Positions 15,869 to 21,152 of a stretch of 23,190 nucleotides of DNA are shown piece by piece (position 1 is the first letter of the stretch; every line of letters starts with the position of its first letter). Below the pieces are notes generated by a model, which saw nothing but the letters and a program-made list of their open reading frames with translations, made no database searches and was not told where the DNA came from. The stretch is taken from NCBI GenBank assembly GCA_965370045.1, contig CBDUSI010000074.1, positions 1-23,190 of the forward strand, in the 5' to 3' direction. Position numbers and translations under genes: made by a program. This DNA comes from CAZONU01 sp965370045 (lineage in GTDB: Bacteria; Planctomycetota; SZUA-567; JAKLDR01).

Positions 15869-16780
15869 TCAGCCTCCCCGGCGGCCGGCGACGGCCAGGG
15901 CCTGGCGCCTGGCGAGATACGCGGAGAGCATGCGCTCGATGCTCACCGAGGTGTCCACCGGTACGTACTCGATGAGCCCCCCGGCGGTCTCCTTGCGGAA
16001 CACCGTGCGGAACTCCTCCAGCTCGCGGAGGTACTCCTTGCGCACGTAGCGCGGGTCGATCTGCAGGCGCTGGCCGGTCTCCATGTCCACGAAGTCGGCC
16101 AGGCCCTTGAAGGGGAACTCTATCTCGGCCCGGTCCAGCACGTGGAAGAGGATGATCTCGTGCTTGCGGTGGCGGAAGTGGTGCAGGGCGCGCAGCACCT
16201 CGCGCTCGTCGTCGAGCAGGTCGCTGACGATCACGATCAGGCTGCGCCGGCGCATGCTCTCGGCCAGGTCGTGGAAGGTCTTGGCCATCTTCGACTCGCC
16301 GCCGGCGCGCAGCTTCTCGAGCTCCTCGAGCAGCACCCGCAGGTGGGCGGGCGTGCTCCGCGGGGCGATGAAGCGGCCGCTGCCGCCCGTGAAGGTGACC
16401 AGGCCCACCGAGTCCTGCTGGCGAATCATGAGGTAGGCCAGGCAGGCGGTCAGGTAACACCCGTACTCCAGCTTGCTCAGTCCCCCCGACCTGTAGGCCA
16501 TGGAGGCCGAGCGGTCCAGCAGCAGGTAGCACTTGACGTTGGTTTCGTCCTCAAAGAGCTTGACGTACAGCCGGTCGGTGCGCGCGTAGGCCCGCCAGTC
16601 CACGTGCTTGAGGGGGTCGCCCGCGGAGTACTCGCGGTGCTCGGCGAACTCCACGCTGTTGCCGTGGTAGGGGCTCTTGTGCAGTCCGCTGATGAAGCCC
16701 TCGACCACCCCGCGGGCCACCAGGTTGACCTTGCCGATCTTGGCCAGGGCTTGGGGGTCGAGGTAGTGGTAGCGGGCCAT
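15869..16780 (-). CDS. DUF58 / VWA-like protein of the MoxR-BatA class
   Basis: A 303-residue protein. The DUF58 signature is clear: EHREYSAGDPLKHVDWRAYARTDRLYVKLFEDE (about 47-79), followed by a VWA-type core with a degenerate MIDAS motif, DRSASM (89-94). Later segments include LIVIVSDLLDDEREVLRALHHFRHRKHEI and RHRKHEIILFHVLDRAE, typical of this family. No transmembrane helix is evident, so it is probably cytoplasmic or membrane-associated through its partner. In most genomes this gene follows a MoxR-family AAA+ ATPase and precedes BatA. Here the upstream gene is a PAS protein and the downstream gene is the BatA-like protein (one-base gap). A GGGAG ribosome site lies before the ATG at 16780. 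Confidence 0.93.
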   Translation of the reverse strand: MARYHYLDPQALAKIGKVNLVARGVVEGFISGLHKSPYHGNSVEFAEHREYSAGDPLKHVDWRAYARTDRLYVKLFEDETNVKCYLLLDRSASMAYRSGGLSKLEYGCYLTACLAYLMIRQQDSVGLVTFTGGSGRFIAPRSTPAHLRVLLEELEKLRAGGESKMAKTFHDLAESMRRRSLIVIVSDLLDDEREVLRALHHFRHRKHEIILFHVLDRAEIEFPFKGLADFVDMETGQRLQIDPRYVRKEYLRELEEFRTVFRKETAGGLIEYVPVDTSVSIERMLSAYLARRQALAVAGRRGG

Positions 16781-16819
16781 GCGCAGGCTCCCGGGCGCGA
16801 AAGTGCGCCTCGCGCCCGG

Positions 16820-17425
16820 CTACTTCTCTTGCAGCTCGGAAACCCTGAAGACCACGCCGCGCTCTCCGCGGATGTCCTCCAGCCGGTAGCAGGTGATCCG
16901 CAGCCGGCGGCCCTGCTGTTCGCACTCGACGGGATCGGATTCGCCTTTCGCCAGGGCCTCCTCGAAGATCCCCTTGATATCGAGATCCACGCCCGGCAAC
17001 GCGAGACCGGAGACGTCCTGCATGCGCAGCTTGTGGAGGTCGTAGCCGAAGAAGCGGATCGCCGAGCTGTTGAACTGGATGATCATGCCCTCGGGGCTCA
17101 CGCCCACCAGGCCGTTGGGGTCGTTCTCGAACATCAGCTGGTAGAGCCTGAGCGCTGCCATGCTGTTGACGATCTCGTCGTTCTTGACGGCGAGATCCCT
17201 GGCGATCTCCTGGGCCTCGGCGGCCTTGGCTTGCAGCTCCTCGTGGCTCTCCTGGATCTCAACGTTCTTCTTCTGGAGCAGCTGGGTCAGCCGGCGGTCG
17301 GGACCGGCGGTGCCGGTACCAGGGCCCTTCTTGGCCTCGCCCAACTCCGCCTCCAGCTTGGCGATGCGCTCGCGCAGCCGCTGGTTCTCGATCTTGATCA
17401 GTTCCGGAGGCTTCTGGTCGCTGAT
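16820..17425 (-). CDS. Stand-alone coiled-coil plus PAS-domain protein, apparent AUC start
   Basis: A 201-residue protein if translation begins at the ATC at 17425. This start follows GAGGAG (17438-17433) by 7 bases and gives a natural N-terminus (M)SDQKPPELIK. No ATG, GTG or TTG lies in frame between the promoter and codon 28. Residues 10-30 (IENQRLRERIAKLEAEL) and about 45-90 are coiled coil; a single PAS domain fills about 97-198, with MFENDPNGLVGVSPEGMIIQFNSSAIRFFGY typical of sensory PAS proteins. There is no kinase, GGDEF or helix-turn-helix output, so signalling must go through partners. It is the first gene of the unit with DUF58, the BatA-like protein, tsaB, murJ and dus, 39 bases before DUF58, in the place often held by a MoxR ATPase. 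A conventional TTG at 17344 would remove 27 residues and has no ribosome site. Confidence 0.8.
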   Translation of the reverse strand: MSDQKPPELIKIENQRLRERIAKLEAELGEAKKGPGTGTAGPDRRLTQLLQKKNVEIQESHEELQAKAAEAQEIARDLAVKNDEIVNSMAALRLYQLMFENDPNGLVGVSPEGMIIQFNSSAIRFFGYDLHKLRMQDVSGLALPGVDLDIKGIFEEALAKGESDPVECEQQGRRLRITCYRLEDIRGERGVVFRVSELQEK

Positions 17426-17464
17426 GGCTCTTCTCCTCGGAGTGACAAGCTGTTCCGGCCCAGC

Positions 17465-17493
17465 ATTTTAGGGATCGGACGCGCGGTTGTCAA
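17465..17493 (-). promoter_or_regulatory. Near-consensus sigma-70 promoter of the PAS-DUF58-BatA-tsaB-murJ-dus unit
   Basis: On the minus strand: TTGACA (17493-17488), a 17-base spacer and TAAAAT (17470-17465), matching 11 of 12 consensus bases. Transcription should start near 17458, about 33 bases before the proposed AUC start, with the GAGGAG site in between. It lies 36 bases beyond the stop codon of the serA-like gene. Confidence 0.85.
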
Positions 17494-17529
17494 GGCGATG
17501 CGAGTCTCGCCCTTTCCGTGAATCGGCGG

Positions 17530-18498
17530 CTAGGCGACCGGGTTCCTGGGCTTCCCGCCGCCGAGCACCGCCAGGCAGTCGTCGAGCGCCCCCCGGCCCA
17601 TCGCGTTGGTCGCGCTGTCGGCGTGCGCGCCGGTGTGCGGGGTGACTATCACGTTATCGAGGGCCAGGAGCGGGTCGTCCGCCGCCGGCGGCTCGGAGCG
17701 CAGCGCGTCGAGCGCCGCCCCGCGGAGCTGCCCGCTTTTCAGCGCGTCTAAGAGCGCGGCCTCGTCCACCAGCTCGCCGCGCGCGGTGTTGACCAGGAAC
17801 GCGCCCTTTTTCACCTTGGCCAGGAAATCCTTGTCCACCATGCCCCGGGTGTCGTCCAGCACCGGGCAGTGCAGCGACAGGAAATCGGCCCCACTGACCA
17901 CCTCGTCTCGCGAGAGAAGCTCCACGTTGTTGGCCTGCGCGAACTCCTTGTCGGCGTATGGATCGTGGGCTGTCACCCGGCAGTCGAAGCCGGCCAGGCG
18001 CCGGGCGACCAGCCTGCCGATGGCTCCCAGGCCCAGCAGCCCCACGGTCTTGCCCTCAATGGAGGTGCCGCTCAGCTTGGGCCACTCGCCCTTCTTGACT
18101 GCGGCGTTGGCCGTCGGAACGTTGCGGGCCAGAGAGATCATCAGCCCCACGGCCAGCTCGGCCACCGACACCGAGTTGGCCCCCGGCGTGTTGGTGACCG
18201 TAACCCCCTTGGCCCTGGCGGCCTCCAGGTCCACCTTGTCCACGCCCACGCCGTAGCGCGCAATCACTTTGAGCTGGTCGGCGGCGGCGACGACCGCGGC
18301 GTTGATGTCGTCGAGCCCGGCAATGTAGCCGTGGCACCCGGGGATCAGCTTCTTGACCTCTTCGGCCGAGAGCGACCTGCCCTCGGGGCTGTAAACCACC
18401 TCGCCGACGGCGGTTTCCAGTTCGGTCTTCAGGCGCGGGTCGCTCCTTCCGTAGGAACGGGGGGTAACCAGCACCTTGCAGCTCTTGAGATCTGCCAT
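17530..18498 (-). CDS. D-3-phosphoglycerate dehydrogenase-like 2-hydroxyacid dehydrogenase (short form)
   Basis: NAD-dependent D-isomer-specific 2-hydroxyacid dehydrogenase, 322 residues, without the regulatory ACT domain of long SerA. The substrate-binding halves flank a Rossmann domain with GLGAIG (156-161) and the acidic Asp179 (HDPYAD) that favours NAD. The catalytic triad is readable: Arg240 (NTARGE), Glu269 (SEPP) and His288 (TPHTGAHADSA). RYGVGVDKVDLEAARAKGV (81-99) is typical of phosphoglycerate dehydrogenases. Oxidation of 3-phosphoglycerate to 3-phosphohydroxypyruvate in serine synthesis is the likely role, but related D-hydroxyacid or glyoxylate reductases cannot be excluded. The ATG follows AGGAAAGGA, with a strong promoter about 55 bases upstream. 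It is monocistronic and divergent from the zinc-finger operon. Confidence 0.9.
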   Translation of the reverse strand: MADLKSCKVLVTPRSYGRSDPRLKTELETAVGEVVYSPEGRSLSAEEVKKLIPGCHGYIAGLDDINAAVVAAADQLKVIARYGVGVDKVDLEAARAKGVTVTNTPGANSVSVAELAVGLMISLARNVPTANAAVKKGEWPKLSGTSIEGKTVGLLGLGAIGRLVARRLAGFDCRVTAHDPYADKEFAQANNVELLSRDEVVSGADFLSLHCPVLDDTRGMVDKDFLAKVKKGAFLVNTARGELVDEAALLDALKSGQLRGAALDALRSEPPAADDPLLALDNVIVTPHTGAHADSATNAMGRGALDDCLAVLGGGKPRNPVA

Positions 18499-18551
18499 CT
18501 CGGGTCCTTTCCTGGGTTTCTCGCGCTTCCGCGGCTCACGTGTCGCCGCTT

Positions 18552-18580
18552 CTTATATGCCGCGGAGGCGAAACTGTCAA
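18552..18580 (-). promoter_or_regulatory. Sigma-70 promoter of the serA-like gene
   Basis: On the minus strand: TTGACA (18580-18575), a 17-base spacer and TATAAG (18557-18552), 11 of 12 consensus matches. Expected transcription start is near 18545, giving a leader of about 46 bases to the ATG at 18498. The -35 box lies 28 bases from the -35 box of the divergent plus-strand promoter. Confidence 0.85.
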
Positions 18581-18608
18581 CGCAGCGCGGGCCGGAAAGG
18601 CAAACCAC

Positions 18609-18636
18609 TTGACAGCCATCCGCGCGCGCGTATAAT
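18609..18636 (+). promoter_or_regulatory. Consensus sigma-70 promoter of the zinc-finger/yacG operon
   Basis: TTGACA (18609-18614), a 16-base spacer made mostly of CG steps, then TATAAT (18631-18636). All 12 box positions match consensus. Transcription should start near 18643, with a leader of about 59 bases to the ATG at 18702. In such a GC-rich sequence this stands out sharply. It is back-to-back with the serA-like gene's promoter. Confidence 0.88.
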
Positions 18637-18701
18637 ACTCCGCGTTGTTGCGCATCACCTGGCGTGGAATCGAGTTTTCGAGAACCTGCAGCGGGGTGGC
18701 A

Positions 18702-19019
18702 ATGGCAAGCTACCGTAACAGATGCATGGTTGAGGGCTGCAGCGCCCCGATTCACGCCAAGGGTTACTGCCGAAGACACTACGGCCAAATATGGAGAAAG
18801 GGAGAGATAAGCCCCAACCGCCTGGAGAGAGAGTCGATCAGCAGGAGTTCGCGCGCGGACATGGAGCGCCTGCGTGCGCTGGAGCGCGAACTCAAGAAGG
18901 CCGAACACATGTATCACGTGGTGGTGGGCTACGAGGGCCGGGTCAAATGGCGCCGAGAGATGGACGCGGTCAAGGCCGAGATCATGAAGATCGAGAAGTT
19001 CCAGGCCGCGCAAACCTGA
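18702..19019 (+). CDS. Small zinc-finger plus coiled-coil protein
   Basis: A 105-residue protein. The N-terminus holds a compact metal-binding motif, C8-x4-C13-x9-C23-x2-H26 (MASYRNRCMVEGC, then HAKGYCRRHY). This 'C...GC..p..akGyC..Hy' pattern is found at the start of many HNH-endonuclease-associated and phage-related zinc fingers, but no HNH motif follows. Residues 53-103 form a strongly charged coiled coil (MERLRALERELKKAEHMY, then REMDAVKAEIMKIEKF). The protein is probably cytoplasmic and may bind nucleic acid or a protein partner; no function is known to me. The ATG at 18702 was chosen because it opens the zinc motif directly; the purine/G-rich GCGGGGTGG before it is a weak ribosome site. 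An upstream in-frame TTG at 18645 falls on the expected transcription start. It is the first gene of an operon with yacG and a secreted multi-CxxC protein. Confidence 0.82.
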   Translation: MASYRNRCMVEGCSAPIHAKGYCRRHYGQIWRKGEISPNRLERESISRSSRADMERLRALERELKKAEHMYHVVVGYEGRVKWRREMDAVKAEIMKIEKFQAAQT

Positions 19020-19054
19020 GTCCCGGGACTGCGGCACATTCTTCCCGAGACAAT

Positions 19055-19294
19055 ATGGCCCTCACCGACAGCCGGCCCTGTCCGATATGCGGCCGCCCGG
19101 TGGATGTCCCCGAAAATCCGACGAAGAATTCCCCGTCGGAACCGTCCTTTCATCATGGTAACGGGGCCGAAGCGCCCGGGCGCTTCCCGTTCTGCTCCAG
19201 CCGCTGCCGCCTGATCGACCTGGGCCGCTGGATCGACGGCGAGTACCGCATCCCTGGGGACCCCATCGACGGCAGCGAGGAGGATCGACCGTGA
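19055..19294 (+). CDS. yacG: YacG-type zinc protein (DNA gyrase inhibitor family)
   Basis: YacG is a small zinc protein that in E. coli binds GyrB and inhibits DNA gyrase. This copy has 79 residues with Cys9 and Cys12 (CPICGRPV) and Cys47 and Cys51 (FCSSRCRLIDLGRWIDGEYRIPG), the complete four-Cys site and the family's diagnostic 'FCSxRCxxxDLGxW' block. The segment between the two Cys pairs (about 34 residues) is longer than in E. coli YacG and rich in Asn, Pro, Ser and His. The ribosome site before the ATG is weak (GAGA). It follows the zinc-finger gene by 35 bases; its TGA overlaps the GTG of the next gene (GTGA). Confidence 0.93.
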   Translation: MALTDSRPCPICGRPVDVPENPTKNSPSEPSFHHGNGAEAPGRFPFCSSRCRLIDLGRWIDGEYRIPGDPIDGSEEDRP

Positions 19295-21030
19295 GGAGGC
19301 TGCTCTTCGCCCTGCTCCTGACCGCTTTCGGGGGGATGGCCCCCTGCGGGCCCGCCCGGGCCGACGAGGTGCTGCTGGTCAAGGGCACGCGTTTCGAGGG
19401 CAAGGTTCTCAGCAAGAAGTGCGACCGCTGCGCGGGCAGCGGCCGGATGCCGTGCGCCGCCTGCCGGGGCACCGGCAAGAAGCCCGCCCCGGCCGGCCGG
19501 ACGCGGGACTGCCCGACCTGCGCCGGCAAGGGCGTCATCAACTGCGCGAAGTGCTCCGGACTGGGCGTCGCCGGGAAGGAGGTGCGGGTCCGCCTGCGCG
19601 CCGGGATCATCACCCTGCCCCGCGCGGACGTCAGGCGCATCACCTGGAGAGCGGTCGACCCCGAGGACCTCATGCCCCTGCGGGTCAACTACAACCAGCG
19701 ACTGGCCAAGCTCAAGGACAAGGACGCCAAGGGACACTTCGCGCTGGCCGTGTGGTGCTTCGGAAAGAAGCTCGGTCCCGAGGCCCGCAAGCACTTCGAG
19801 GCCGCGGTCAAGCTCGACCGCAAGAGCTACGCGAAGCCCGCCGCGCCCTACCTGAAGAAACTGCGTGACAGGGTCGAGACCCGGGCGGTTAAGGGGCTGC
19901 TCGCCGCGCTGGCCGCCTTCGAGCGCAAGGGCCCCGAGGCCGGCGCCCCGCTGATCCGCGCGGTCCAGCGCGAGTTCCCCGACACCGAGATCATTCGCCG
20001 TCCCGAACTGCAGCGCGACCTCCTCGGCAAACACTTCCCCAAGCTGGTCGCCGGGGGTGGCGACACGCTCGCCGCGCTGCTGCGCTCGGTGGCCGACCGC
20101 GCCGCGACGCGCTGCCCCGCCTGCAAGGGCGCCGGCCGCGGGGACTGTCCCGACTGCGCCGGCTCCGGGGCGGGCGCCTGCCCGGACTGCACGGGCTCCG
20201 GCAAGGTCCCCTGCCGGGTCTGCCGGGGCAACCTGCGCCTGACCTGTCCCAGCTGCTACGGAACCGGCAAGACCAAGGCCGGGACCATCGGCTACGGCAA
20301 GCGGCTCTGCCCCAAGTGCGGGGGCCGTGGCGAGATTCCCTGCGACGTCTGCGGCGCGAAGGGCAAGGCCAAATGCCGGCGCTGCGCGGCGACCGGCAAG
20401 GTGGCCGGCACCTGCCGGACCTGCCGCGGGGGAGGCAAGACAGCCTGCCCGGCCTGCGCCGGATCGGGGATCCGGCAGGTGGCCAAGTTCACCTGGGGCC
20501 CCCCCCCGGTGCGCCGGGCCGGAGTGGTAACAGTAGTCGGCCCGCGGGCGCGCTCGCGGGCCTGGCAGGGGGAGCATCACGGGGCGGTGATCACCGCGAT
20601 ACCCGTCGGGGTGCTCTGGCGCGGGGCGCTGGGCATGAACGTCGGGAAACTCACCGGGAGCAAGCTCCGCCTGGTGGCGGTGGCCCTGGACAACCGCAAG
20701 GGCAAGAAGTTGCTCCGCTTCCGGCCGGCGAAGTTCACCCTGCGGGGAGTAACCAGCGCCGCCGGGCAGGTCCGGGCCGCTGACCTCGCCAGGCTGCTGG
20801 CGCCCAAGGCCTCCGACCGGCAGGCCAAAGCATTCATCAAGGCGGCCGGCGACGCCGACTGCCTGCCGGGCGCCTTCGTCTGCGTGCTGGTGGCCTTCCC
20901 GGCAAAGACCGACCTCGCCAAGCTGACCAACCTCTTCTGGGTGCCGACCGGCACCGGCGACCCGGCCAGGCTGGGCGTCATCTGGCTTTCGGCCGACGAG
21001 GTCGACAAGCTGCGCAAGTCGCTCAGGTGA
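19291..21030 (+). CDS. Secreted protein with 14 CXXCXGXG-type zinc-finger pairs
   Basis: A 579-residue protein starting at GTG 19291 with GAGGAGG 8 bases upstream. It has a Sec-type signal peptide (1-24, ending PARADE). Residues 25-42 (DEVLLVKGTRFEGKVL) and 96-119 (KEVRVRLRAGIITLPRADVRRITW) look like the two halves of the small beta domain common in planctomycete secreted proteins. The halves are split by four CxxC pairs (C44/47, 55/58, 74/77, 85/88). A TPR-like helical part follows (about 133-195, GHFALAVWCFGKKLGPEARKHFEAAV). A second block has ten pairs (C275/278, 286/289, 297/300, 308/311, 319/322, 340/343, 351/354, 362/365, 375/378, 386/389), mostly spaced exactly 11 residues apart as C-x2-C-x-G-x-G-x3. 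The C-terminal region (about 430-579) was not recognised. The repeats match the DnaJ zinc-finger pattern, but no J domain exists. It is third in an operon with two other cysteine-rich proteins. Confidence 0.9.
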   Translation: MRRLLFALLLTAFGGMAPCGPARADEVLLVKGTRFEGKVLSKKCDRCAGSGRMPCAACRGTGKKPAPAGRTRDCPTCAGKGVINCAKCSGLGVAGKEVRVRLRAGIITLPRADVRRITWRAVDPEDLMPLRVNYNQRLAKLKDKDAKGHFALAVWCFGKKLGPEARKHFEAAVKLDRKSYAKPAAPYLKKLRDRVETRAVKGLLAALAAFERKGPEAGAPLIRAVQREFPDTEIIRRPELQRDLLGKHFPKLVAGGGDTLAALLRSVADRAATRCPACKGAGRGDCPDCAGSGAGACPDCTGSGKVPCRVCRGNLRLTCPSCYGTGKTKAGTIGYGKRLCPKCGGRGEIPCDVCGAKGKAKCRRCAATGKVAGTCRTCRGGGKTACPACAGSGIRQVAKFTWGPPPVRRAGVVTVVGPRARSRAWQGEHHGAVITAIPVGVLWRGALGMNVGKLTGSKLRLVAVALDNRKGKKLLRFRPAKFTLRGVTSAAGQVRAADLARLLAPKASDRQAKAFIKAAGDADCLPGAFVCVLVAFPAKTDLAKLTNLFWVPTGTGDPARLGVIWLSADEVDKLRKSLR

Positions 21031-21080
21031 ACCCCGCCGCATAGCCGCCGTCTTTCGAGATAGCCCCAACTCTCAAGATA

Positions 21081-21114
21081 CGGCGACCCGGGATACCCCC
21101 GGGCTCCCGGGCCG
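21081..21114. terminator. GC-rich hairpin between convergent genes
   Basis: CGGC (21081-21084) and CCCGGG (21087-21092) can pair with CCCGGG (21106-21111), followed by CCG. A competing fold uses CCCGGG at 21098-21103. It sits between the convergent stops at 21030 and 21153, where a shared terminator would be expected. No T-tract follows on either strand, so it may be a rho-dependent or pausing hairpin, or simply GC-rich sequence. Confidence 0.35.
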
Positions 21115-21152
21115 CACGTCAGGACACACGCCTTGGCGGAATGAGCGTGCGC

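Noticed and set aside
13828..17521. Long plus-strand open frames (715 and 579 codons) opposite the BatA-like, DUF58 and PAS genes
   Set aside because: They are low-complexity, GC-bias mirror frames without ribosome sites. The minus-strand products have clear families and operon structure.
17494..17529. Possible terminator after the serA-like gene (GGCGA...TCGCC)
   Set aside because: The stem is only 5 bases with competing pairings and no T-tract on the minus strand; not supportable.
18645..18701. Upstream in-frame TTG at 18645 as start of the zinc-finger protein
   Set aside because: It lies at the expected transcription start of the consensus promoter, so it could not have a ribosome site. 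The ATG at 18702 opens the zinc motif.
20113..20470. Periodic 33-base pattern that might be a CRISPR or DNA tandem repeat
   Set aside because: The period comes from the 11-residue CXXCXGXG protein repeat. The DNA units are diverged and there are no conserved repeat/variable spacer pairs.
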